Assembly: GCF_001540865.1 (NCBI RefSeq)
Contig: NC_033621.1
Coordinates: forward strand, 24,816,689-24,880,688
DNA: 64,000 nt
Direction: 5' to 3'
DNA from: Ananas comosus
Lineage: Eukaryota; Streptophyta; Magnoliopsida; Poales; Bromeliaceae
The stretch's first letter is position 1, and each line of letters begins with the position of its first letter. Below, piece by piece: positions 1 through 10,500 of this stretch. Position numbers and translations under genes: made by a program. The notes beneath the pieces were generated by a model that was not told the origin of the DNA, searched no databases, and saw only the letters and a list, made by a program, of their open reading frames with translations.

Positions 1-484
1 GGAAAATAGAAGAAACCCATAATCATGCTCACGTTTAATTGATGAGAGATCTTTCCCACTCCTATTCAATTTAAAAGTCTTCAAGTCAGTACTACTAATT
101 GGAAGCTACAACAATAAGATGGAACAAAATTCTTTGCTCCATCATTTGCAGAATGATAAGAAGAAGAAGAAGAAGCATGAGTTATGGCCTTTCAATTCAC
201 ATCTATAGGAAGATTTAACAAACGTCTACCTTTCAATTCAGGAGATTTTGGCACAAGTTTAAGTTCAGAACCTTTCTATTACAACACATAGAATCCCAGC
301 GGGATAAATGCATCCAAATCCAACAAAATATCAAATAGCATTAAGTTGATACTGCATTGTAACAGCCCAAAGGACCAAAGAGCAACAAACCCATCAAAAC
401 AACCGAACAAGCAAGTGAATTTTATTTTTTCTCTACGGATCTCCTGGAGACGATGAAATGCAATAGAGGTGGAAGGATACCTAC

Positions 485-823
485 CTCGGTGGCACCCAAG
501 TTCTCTATAACAGCAATCTTGTTACCTGAGAGCCCAAAACCACAACAGCAAAAAGAGCATCGTGAGCTCATCAATTACTTTGCCGCATGAAACGGAGGCA
601 CTAGTAGTAGTACTAGTAGTAGTAAGAGTATTAGAAGAAGAAGAAACAGAGGTTGAGGTTTGTAACCCTAGAATCTGCGGAGAAGAAGAAGAAGAAGAAG
701 AAGAAGGAGATAATGGAAGGTGGATAGTGAGAGTCTCAAACCACGGAGATCGAGCTCGCGCTCCTTGATGGCGTTGAAGAAGTGCGGGCTCTTCCAGATC
801 AGGTCCGCAGTTAGCCTCACCAT
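485..823 (-). CDS. U2A': U2 small nuclear ribonucleoprotein A' (U2A'), first two exons only; gene continues past the left edge
   Basis: Minus-strand exon 1 is 823-742 (start codon 823-821). It reads MVRLTADLIWKSPHFFNAIK then ERELDLRG, the near-invariant start of plant U2A'. The GT donor lies at 741-740. Exon 2 is 525-485, after a CAG acceptor at 528-526; it completes the split glycine codon and reads NKIAVIENLGATE, the start of the leucine-rich repeat region. It ends in phase 0 with a GTAGGT donor at 484. The family next shows DQFD-type sequence; I found none in 1-484, so that stretch is taken as intron 2. In the known family U2A' pairs with U2B'' on U2 snRNA in the nucleus and supports branch-point recognition. 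The remaining exons (the rest of the leucine-rich repeats) lie outside the window. The gene is divergent from the SIL1-like gene. Identification rests on 41 codons but these are highly diagnostic. Confidence 0.9.
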
Positions 824-828
824 CGCTG

Positions 829-873
829 CTGCTTGAAGAAGAAGAAGAAGAAGAAGAAGAAGAAGAAGAAGGA
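829..873 (+). repeat. GAA/TTC microsatellite in the U2A' leader
   Basis: About fifteen GAA units (TTC on the coding strand) lie immediately upstream of the U2A' start codon, within the presumed 5' untranslated leader, which would therefore be strongly pyrimidine-rich. A second short GAA run lies at 680-706 inside intron 1. These runs produce long poly-Ser, poly-Leu or poly-Glu reading frames that are not genes. Confidence 0.85.
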
Positions 874-2140
874 GAAGGAGAAATTGAGGTGGAGCTGGAG
901 GTGGAGGTGGAGAGAGGGAGGTGTCGGTGGCTTTCCTCTCTTCGCTGCACAAGAGGGAGCGAGCGGCGGAGCGGCAGGGGAGCGAGGGAGCGAGCGAGCG
1001 GCGCCCTAATCACTTAAACCCAAATGAAAGAGAGTGAGCGAGCGGCGAGACGACACAGAGAGGAGTGGGGAGGGTAAGAGGAGGCGTGTAGTCGTCGTCT
1101 GATTCTGATTCTCAGGCTCTGGACAGCTGGGCCGGGGGAGGGCGTGGGTCGTGTTAGCTCCGGACACTAGTTAGGCCCGCCTGTCGGTCCGTATACAAAT
1201 GCTGCAAAAAACTTCCTCTGGACTTACCTATCCAGAGCATCAGCCATGTTGCGTTGAGGGCCCGATTTCCCGCCCGGCCTGGCAAAGCCGAGGTCGTACT
1301 AGGCCACTCTTTGCCGGCCCGAGACCTGGCACTGTAGGCCCGTATGCATGCTCTGGCCGTTCTGTTCCACTAGGCCAGCCAATAGGCCGCTGATGTGCGG
1401 CTCATCTGGACCGCACCTACCGGCCCTGCACAAACCCAGCAATATTTTTTCTTTTTGTTAAATAAAATTTGAATTTATGTGAAAAAAACATTTAAATGAT
1501 TGACGAATAAAATATTATTTTTATATATATATATATATTATAATACTTATTAACATTAATAAAGTTAAAAAAATAAAATTAAAAATTTTAAAAATTGAAA
1601 GGAACCAAAGAAACAAAGGGTTGGTCTTTTGGGCGGCCACGGTTCGAGTTCTTTTGCCGGCCCGCTTTGCCTTCTCCTTTTTGAATTTTGGATCAAAATA
1701 CATTTCTGAGGTCATTTTGACAGCAGATGCTTACTGTGTTTTGAAAATAAAACTTTTTCGATGCTATTATTTTTTTGGACTAGAAAATAGTATATATATT
1801 TTATCTACCCATTATTTTTCAGTCGAAGAATTCAAGTCGAATAACTAAATTACTGAATTACTGAATGAAATAAGTACTTCAATCAAATATAAGTATTTAA
1901 AAAAATAAACAAATATTAATGAAGTTGGAGGATCTCAGATCTCCATAGTAATTTTTTATCAGAAGAAAAATAAAAGATAAAAGAAAATCCAGAAAACTCG
2001 GCAGTCAAGTCGTCCGGAGTCATCTCTGCGGATGATGTCATTTCCATGCCAACAGCCAATAGACGGCGGAAGAACACGAAAGCACCACCTATTATTAATT
2101 TAATTAGTAAATAGTAAATAAGCACGGGAATCGACTACCG

Positions 2141-2147
2141 TATATAT
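2141..2147 (+). promoter_or_regulatory. Candidate TATA box of the SIL1-like gene
   Basis: TATATAT lies about 215 bases upstream of the start codon, followed by a pyrimidine-rich leader (about 2165-2355) typical of plant 5' untranslated regions. The start of transcription would be expected near 2170-2180. This is a sequence match only. Confidence 0.4.
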
Positions 2148-2355
2148 CAAGTATAAACGGACTCCGATGGCTCTCTCGAATTCTCGTTACCTTCTGTTGT
2201 ACCTCTCCTTCTCGATGCGTCCTCGTCTTCGCCCTCTCCTTCTTCTTCGACTCTCGATCTAGGGTTTTTATTTTCCTTTCCCTCGTTCCGAGCCCGTTCT
2301 CACCGCGCTCGTCGTCGTCTTCTTATAGCTCGAGGGATTTGGTGTCGGCGGCGCC

Positions 2356-3907
2356 ATGAAGCTCTCTTCCTGCGCTCTCCTTCTGTTGCTAGCGCTGGTG
2401 GGGGCGGCGGTGGCGGCGGCGGAGAAGGAGCGCGCGAACAAGTCGGCAGCGGCGGGAGGGCTCTTATGGGCCACGGGAAAGGACGAGAACGATTTGCTCA
2501 CGGCAATCGACTCCGACGACCCCTCCGCCGTGGAGGACGACGCCTCCGACGAGTTCGCCGGGGGTTTCTCCTCCCTCGACAGCATGCTCCAGTGGGCTAT
2601 CGGTAAACAGATCCATCCATCGTCCCTTTTACATCTCGGTATCAAAACAGAGTAGTAAATGGTAAATTATTCGGAAGAATATGAAGGGAACAATAAATTA
2701 GACCGCGAATAGAGCAAACTGTGGTATTCTTATGATTGGTCAAGCGGCCAATCGCAAACTTGTTTTCTAATTCACTTCCGTTGAGCTATTATTTGCTGAA
2801 TCTGCCCCCTAACAATTTTGGATCTTTGGGTCATCCCATTTTTTCTGGAACTCAATTCGCCTAGTTACTGCAAGATTTCTTTGTCACTATCTTATTTGCC
2901 TAATTGTTTTCATCTCACTTTCATCTGAAAATGCCTTTCATTTAAGTTTCTAGAGCTAACATCCGGTGCACATCAAAGGAGAAAAAAAAAAACAACCTGC
3001 GTAATTGATCAACCTTCATAAACTGCTTAGTTTTTCCATTTGTTGCTCAATAACACGGATCACTTCTCCTCTACCCATGGAACTAATCTCTTAGTTTAAC
3101 ATTTTATATTATTGTTCCAGTTTGTTGCTTAACTTCGTAGCTTTCTTTTTGGAATAGGTCATTCTGATCCTGTGAAGTTGAAAGAAAAAGCCAGTGATAT
3201 TCAGAAATTATCTGCGGAAGAGTTGATAAAACGGCAGATAGAAATAAAGGTAAGAATTTGGCCATGCATTTGTTGGAAATGAATTATGATAAGTAAGCTT
3301 GTGGTTATTCTTGTTATAACAAAGTTTGTCATTTTTCTCTATTGATATCATTGTTCATTCTGTTTAAAAATAAAATTTCAATATTTTTTAAAATTTTTAT
3401 TCTGTGAATTTAATTTTTATTCATGTTTTACATCGCCATTTAACATCTACATCCAGCAATTCTCTTATAAAGATATTAATATATGTTTGCCTTGCCAACT
3501 TCTCTTTTAAGATCATAGTGCCTTTTTTTGTGTGTGGGTTGGTTGGGGGGCTGGGGGAGCTAGGGAGTGCAATTCACCCATTGAAATATTGGAGTTTCAG
3601 ATCAAACCAGCAGATACTAGATGCTAATTTGATCGCTATGGTTGTGCATGCACTGTTGGTGTTAAAAATCTTTACTATAGTACTTGGCCATATATAGTGT
3701 ACGATTAGGATCTTATGCGGCTAAGTGTACCTTATATCACGGGTATTGTGCAGGAGCTGATGGAGAAGTTGAAGATGCCATCAGATGCAGAGTTGATGAA
3801 AATTGCAATTACTGACTTGAATAATTCTTCAATTTCACTTGAAGATCGCCAACGTGCACTGCATGAGCTTTTAATTCTAGTTGAACCCATTGACAATGCA
3901 AATGGTA

Positions 3908-3938
<31 letters not shown>

Positions 3939-6246
3939 CTGGCAATTCTGTTGAATCTACACATTTAAGAGTATAATAGCTTCACAAAGTAGTATATCTA
4001 GGCTGAGAAAGACCATAAAGCATCAGCCGGTACATAATTCTGTAATTGGGAAACAGAAGTTTTGATATCCTATGTCATTTCCGTAAGGTTTGTGGAGCAT
4101 CATTTTTAGGCAGACATGGCTTTGATGCAAGATTAGATGCTTTCCGACTTTGTGGGTAATTTTCTTACTATTTTTCCTTAAGATACAAAGATTGGAAGTA
4201 TTAATCATACTGAATAATTTTGTGACTGTAAATGTTTCGTTTCTTTCCTATTTTCTTTGGTAGAAAACACTATAGATAAATTGCCATTTAGCAAGCTTCA
4301 TACCAATTACAATATGCTAGGGAATAATAACCTACAAAACCCATCCAGGAAGAAATTGTACCTTAATTGAGGAATTTTTCTTTAGGCCTGAAAACTAATT
4401 GTTAGGATATCTCGAAGGTGGTTCGAAAGTCTTCTGTTGCTTGGGCTTTCTTTTTTCGTACGCCATAAGTTTGACTTATCATCTTGCAGCCGTTTTCTTC
4501 TTTGAGTCAAAGAACACGTCACCGCGTAATTACAAGGTTTAAAAGAATTTAAGAAAGTTAAATTCATTAGTGATTACCCTAAATATGGAATTATGGATGA
4601 CCATTTGCAAATAGTTTCTTCGAATCTAGCTGAGTCTACGACAGATAGCATTGTCTTCCCTTATTCGGAGTTTGAATATGAACTTCATGCCAACAAGATT
4701 ATGTGCTTGCTCATTTTAAAATTTGCTATTTTCTTTTTCAGTTTAGCATGTTAACACTTTTACGTTGAAGTTTCAGAGCTTGACAAACTTGGCGGCCTTG
4801 TTGCGGTGATTCGGGAACTTCACAACACTAAGCCAGAAATCCGGACTACTTCTGCTTGGATTCTTGGCAAAGCCAGTCAAAATAATGCACTAGTTCAAAA
4901 TCAGGTAACTTGCTGCATCTTTTCTACAAAATGATGGAATACTATGTCATTTTGGAATAATCTTGTCTTCATATCTAACTCGATTCTTCTATGTACTGTC
5001 ACTGGCATATACTTCTTTTGATTTCCTTTTCACTTTTTCCCCCTGATTGTAGAATTAATTCACTTATTTTGCACCTATTTTTCATGGGTAATCTCTTATT
5101 CTTTGAACTTTATGTCAGATCCTTGCTTATGGAGCATTGCCCAGATTGATGAAGATGGTGTATTCGGCAAGTAGTGAAGAAGCTGTGAAGGCGTTGTATG
5201 CTATCTCAGCTTTAATCAGGAACAATGACAATGGGCAGCAATTGTTCTATTCTGAGAATGGAAACATAATGCTTCAGGTAGAATATTTCTGAAATAATAG
5301 CAAAAGAGTGCCAGGTCAAACGTGAATTTACTAAATGGCTTTGATTTTTCAGGACTTAATAACCAACTCTAGTGTTGATATTCGGCTTCAGAAGAAGGCG
5401 CTCTTTTTAGTAGCAGATCTAGCGGATTTCCAGATAGAGAATTCATATGATTCTAAACTTCCTTTTCTGAATGATCGCTTATTCTTGAAGTCTGTAGTTG
5501 ATTTGACTTCATCAGATGACCTTGAACTTCAGGAAAAGGTAATTTTCTACATCTCACAGAAACTACCCTACCTGGTGATCTATGGTTTAAAAGTGCATTA
5601 CGCTTTAATTATTTCATTTATTTGCAATTGGCATCAGCAAAGAATTATAAACTGACTCCAGCAACTTTGCAATTAGTTAATTACCATACGTAGATCCACA
5701 AATGCCTTTGCAACTTCCTGTCTAGTGGTATTTACGGGGGGAGCTGTGAAGTTTATTGACTACCAACCCCTTAATTTAGCAGAACATAATGATATCCCTG
5801 AAATTATGACCCTGATGGCCGGTTTTGAATAGCAGTTTTCCTATCTATCCATGAGACGCTTCTTCTCATCTCCGGAGGATCGGTTTTGTTTCAATTGTAG
5901 CTTCCAACGTTAAAACTTTTTGAGGGGGATGCTTTTGTTTTACCTGTATTTTATTGTTACCAGGCAAATCTCATAAGAATTTTCTTTAGAATGGTTTCTC
6001 AATGTGCTGTTGCGATGTCTCATGCAGGCTTTATTGGCCATCAGGAGTCTACTCCGACTCTCCTCAAGTGAGGCTTCGGATTTCAAAGATTTCTGTGGGC
6101 TGGAATATGCATTAGAGAGGATGAGGGAGCAACTGGATAAATTGACTACACAGGAGGAGCATGGAGACTATGCAAGGGACATGGAAAGCCTTCGTACTGA
6201 AGTTCACAACATCTTCCATCAGAAGTTCGAGCAAGTTCCAACATAG
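2356..6246 (+). CDS. ER-type Hsp70 nucleotide-exchange factor, SIL1/Fes1 family (armadillo repeats)
   Basis: Seven exons: 2356-2602, 3158-3249, 3754-3904, 4777-4904, 5119-5277, 5353-5538, 6028-6246 (stop TAG). All junctions are GT-AG and phases agree, giving 393 aa. Residues 1 to about 22 are a classic secretory signal peptide (MKLSSCALLLLLALVGAAVA), so the product should enter the ER. Residues about 70-130 (SLDSMLQWAIGHSDP, then the KLSAEELIKRQ region) are the Fes1 N-terminal domain; exons 3-7 encode armadillo-type helices with the landmarks EDRQRALHELL, GGLVAVIRELH, TSAWILGKASQNN and KALYAISALIRNN. In the known family these proteins clamp the Hsp70 nucleotide domain and release ADP; the ER member acts on BiP. 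No KDEL-like retrieval signal is seen (the protein ends EQVPT). A CT microsatellite directly follows the exon 3 donor. Family call is strong; ER location rests on the signal peptide. Confidence 0.92.
3911..3938 (+). repeat. CT microsatellite in SIL1-like intron 3
   Basis: About fourteen CT units begin six bases after the GTAAGG donor of exon 3. A polypyrimidine run so close to a 5' splice site is unusual and could vary in length between accessions. Confidence 0.85.
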
Positions 6247-7509
6247 GCATGAAAACTACTCCATGACAATACAAAAATGATGCATCATGTTTTTTAGGCA
6301 AATAGCCATTTTGTAAGATATATTTATATATTTTTTCAAGTCCTAAAAGGAGTGTTGGGTTGATCGTGCTTGTGATGTCGGCGTTGCGATGTAGGCTCTT
6401 GTTCTAGATGAGCAGGCAAGAGAGAGGAGAGGGAAGAAAAAGGGTTGTGTGGATTGGTGACATGGACTGAAATGTTATACGGGTTAAAAGAGGTGCACTT
6501 TATTTTATTTAGGGATAATTTAGGCGTACAGTAAAATGGAATCAGGATAGAAATATCCGTATTTTGCTCTGTTTTTCTGTTCGTCTCTTTTTTGTGGCTG
6601 TTCTCAAACTGAACATTTTTGTAGGACAAAAATATATTTTGGTTGCATAACAAAAGTTGCTAATATTATAAAATTAACCTACGATATGCTTCTGCAATGT
6701 AGAATTAGCCTCAGATATGCTTCTGGAATGTAAGTTTGGTCTTACTTTTATTTTTTTTTATTTGCAGTAAAATATTTGATAAATAAAGGTATTTAGTGCT
6801 TTTGTTATAGTGAAAAATAGAAATAGAATTCTGAGATTCAATTTTTTTCTTTTTTTTTTCTGAGATTCAAAATTAAAAGGATCAATTTAATATTTTTATT
6901 TTTATTGTCAAAAGGAATGCGGAAAAATGTTTTTTTTTAAGAGAGAGAGGTAATATGTTACCCGCTTCTTTTATTTTTTTAGAAATAAATTTAGCTAAAA
7001 ATATGTTACAGTAAGGACCGTCAATGAAATATTGTTTGGATAGCACTCAACAATATTGTAAACAATTACAATCTTTACCGTGTGATCTCCCGTGTGCACT
7101 AAATATTTCATCATCAATATTCTAAAATTAAGATCCAACAAGAAAAATATAAACTACAATATTTAATATTTACATAACTTACACATAGAAAAAGGTAATT
7201 ATTAAAAATTAATTAGGTAAGTATTAGATTGCTCTAGAAATCAACATTATTGTTCAATTTATGGGAAAAATGTCATATATATTTAAGAATTTAAATTTTA
7301 ATTTCAAAATATTTATGATGGTAAAAAATTACAGTGCGGATTATGGTACACCGGGCGCACGCAATAACTTGTTAACTTTGGCAGTGCCAAGTGCCAACAG
7401 GCTCATAGTCGACTTTGGTCGACCCCCCTCCCCCAACATAGCCTTTCGTCGTCCGTTTTGTTTCCGACCTGAAGCCTCTGTTTCCTCCTCGTCTCTCATC
7501 CTCCCCGCA
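6247..7509. other. Intergenic region between the SIL1-like and FRIGIDA-like genes
   Basis: The first 100 bases are probably the SIL1-like 3' untranslated region. The rest is AT-rich. Near 6935-7015 lies a fragment (ACCCGCTTCTTTTATT, then GAAATAAATTTAGCTA) that matches the tail half of the SINE family seen at 31.7 and 40.3 kb, in the same orientation; it seems to be a 5'-truncated copy. An AT-rich reading frame running into the FRIGIDA-like first exon from 7261 is not regarded as coding. Confidence 0.5.
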
Positions 7510-10500
7510 ATGTCTCCTCCCTCTCCCTCCACCAAAGAAGAAATAGAGGAAGAAGAAGAAGAAGAAGAAGAAGAAGAAGAACCAAAAGAGGAGGAAGAAG
7601 AAGAAGAAGAAGAAGAACCAAAAGAGGAGGAAGAAGAAGAAGAAGAAGAAGAAGAAGAAGAAGAAGAAGAAGAAGAAGAACCAAAAGAGGAGGAAGAAGA
7701 AGAAGAAGAAGTAAAAGAAGAAGAAGCAAAAGAGGGCGAAGAACCAGAAGAGGAGGAAGAGACCCGTCGGGAAACCACGGGCGTCCCCTCCTCTTCCACC
7801 TTGGTAGAATCGGTGAACAGTCTCTGCGCCCTTAGCGGCGCCCTCTCCGAATTCACCCGCCAATGGCGCGACCTCCAAAGCACCCTCGACTTCATCCTAG
7901 CCTCCATCGACGCTCGCTCCAAGCACCTCGACGCCGCACCCGCAACAACCGATAATCCACTCCCAAAGGCACCCAAGCCCGATCCCGACCCGGTCCTCGC
8001 GGAGCTCCACGCCCTGTGCGAGGGCATGCGCGGCCACGCGCTCCGCAAGTTCGTGGCGTCCCGGCTCTCCGAGCTCGGGTGGCTCCGCCGCGAGGTACCC
8101 GCCGCGCTTCCCCGCGCCCGCGACCCCGCCGCGCTCGTGTTCTACGCCATGGGCCACTTCTACCGCGAGAGCAGCAAGGCCTTCGTCCGCCCCTCTAAGC
8201 TCGTCGACTCCCGCCGCGCCTGCATCCTCCTCCTCGAGTTCTACGTCCTCTCCGGATGCCTCCCTGCCTCCGCCGCCGTCGACCCCGCCGTCCGGAAGGT
8301 CGCCGTGGGCGCCGCCCTCACGTGGCGCGACCGCCTCGTCAAGGAAGGCGGCGGTGTCCACGCTGCCGGCCCCGTGGATGCGCTCGGGCTCACACTATTC
8401 GTTGGGTGCTTCGGCATCCCCCACGAGTTTAGTTCCAAGGAGATGTGTGACCTGCTGAGATTGAGTAAACTCGAGAAGAAAGCTCATGTCTTGCGCCAGT
8501 CCCCGATCCTACTCAGCAAGCTGCCCGGTGATCATCTCTGGGTCCCTTCATTACTTTATTATTTGATTATTTGATCTTCTCTACAGCCTGTGGTATAATC
8601 TCTAATTGCTTGTCAAAGATTGTTAGGAATAGGAAGCAAGCACGGGATAACACTCAAACCTGTTGTAGAAATGGCCATTAAAAAATATTAGACAAGTAAC
8701 CACTACGGTAAGGAAACCTGTCAAATATTGTGAAATACTACACTTGACGTCTTGACCGCCCTCCATTATTGTTAATACCATCTAAAAAGCATCTGATATT
8801 ACAGATGGTGCTTGCCGAACAATCCTTGCCATATTGTTTTCATTTTTATTATCATGAAGCAGCTGATTATAGCAGAGCAATAAGATGCTCTACGAAATAT
8901 GGAGAAGATTCAGTAAACAAGGGTTACCCATCATAGTTCAAGACTTTGACTTGAAAATCAAACATCTCGATTGATTAAAATATTTTGCTTGTCGCGTCTT
9001 GAATTGAAGAATCTTTCCTTTTTTCTTTTTGGTGTTCTATGGTTTTTCTTCTTTTTTCTTTTTGGTCTTTTTTGGGGTGTGGGGAGGCGGTGGCGCATTG
9101 AAAATGATTAAGGACGTGCAATATCCTAGGGTCAGAACAATAAGAAAAGGAAAGAGAGGAAAGCATAAGATAATGAAGAGAAAAGGAAACCGTGGAAAAG
9201 AAAGAACATAACATTTGCTGTAATCATTTTCATGTTTTCTATTATTGCTATATCTGGATATTATTACTAGATCTCTCCATTGTCCATTGCTAATGTAATC
9301 ATGCACTCTCAGTAGCATACCTCCTCTTTGAATTAACTATTTCCCATCACTGACTGGTTCAAGGCTTGAGAAAAGGCTTTTTTAGAGAATATGATTGCTT
9401 ACAGATAAGTGATATGCAGAAGAGAGTGTCAGTAACTTGACTGACTAGTTCGTTTAAGTATTCTTTTGTAGGCAACTATTCTATTTCACTGTAGTATTTT
9501 CCATATTGTTCGAATAAGGTAACAGCTGAATGTCTTAAGTGCCAACAATGAAAACTAAATCGTAGTAGTGGTTTTTTTCCTCCTAAACGAATGGCAGATA
9601 TAGATGCATGATTCTTCTAGAGATATAGGCAATATGTAAGCTATCGGTTTGGACAAGATGTAGATTTATCTCGTTAGACGAACTCCTTACCGTGGTTCAT
9701 CAGTGCCATATATATCAACTGTGTAGAAACAACATAGATTTTGTGCAGTCTTGTAGAGACAATTCAATCGAAATATAGTCCTGTGCCTTTCATAGTCAAG
9801 AACTTACAGATGGCATTGCTTTCCCATACTTATATGGCCATGCAATTTTCGCAAAGTATTTTTCCATGATCTGTTTGGAGAAACTGTGCTCATTTTCTTT
9901 TGTTTTGGTTATGTTAAGTGTTAACATCGCTACAAATTGTTTCATTTGCAGGTATAATTAAAGATTTGATACGTCAAGAGTCGTTTGTCGAAGCTGTTGA
10001 GCTTATTTGTGCTTTCGAGCTTAAGGGCAAATTTCTACCCATGCCTTTGTTGTCTTCATTTTTACTGAGACTTAAACAAAATGGAGAGAAGGAACAGGGG
10101 GGGCAATCTTCGATAAGTTCATTGGTATGGATTTCCTCCCTTCTTGTTTTGATATGCAGTATAGAAGTCCGATGAAAACATTCTCTCTGCTATGTAGAAC
10201 CGTTTGCATTTCTATGGTGAACCATGGTCAAGCAGTGTTCTGTTTTGATATTTCCGCTTGGGTGATTCCCCCGTAAAAGAGCTTTTTTGTTTAGAATGGT
10301 TTTATGGTTAAAAAATTGGCCTTCGTGTTCTCTCCTCTGAAAGAGTGGAAAAATGAAAAAAAAAAAAAAATCTTGCAGCAGAAAATCACATTTAATGAAG
10401 TGTAGTAAGGCAGTCCAGAGATTTATGATGAAGAGTCATGGACCGCCTTGGGGCAGGAATCTAACAATTTGTGATCTCTCTTTGGATAACCATACTTCTC

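Larger units (their letters stand above)
824..2355. promoter_or_regulatory. Divergent intergenic region between U2A' and the SIL1-like gene
   Basis: This 1.5-kb gap must hold both promoters. The first part (to about 1190) is purine-rich leader sequence. At 1130-1440 there is a GC-rich patch with many GGCC/GGCCC words, such as TAGGCCCG, resembling site II/TCP-type elements by sequence only. At 1440-1620 it becomes very AT-rich with a short (TA)n run near 1524-1540. No coding-like reading frame is visible. Confidence 0.5.

Noticed and set aside
522..1013. Long minus-strand frame rich in serine overlapping U2A'
   Set aside because: Produced by GAA/TTC and GGA repeats; the U2A' exons are in a different frame and explain the region.
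7341..8361. Several minus-strand frames opposite the FRL first exon (poly-Ser, poly-Phe, poly-Leu)
   Set aside because: Antisense shadows of the GAA/GAG repeat and of the GC-rich Frigida exon.
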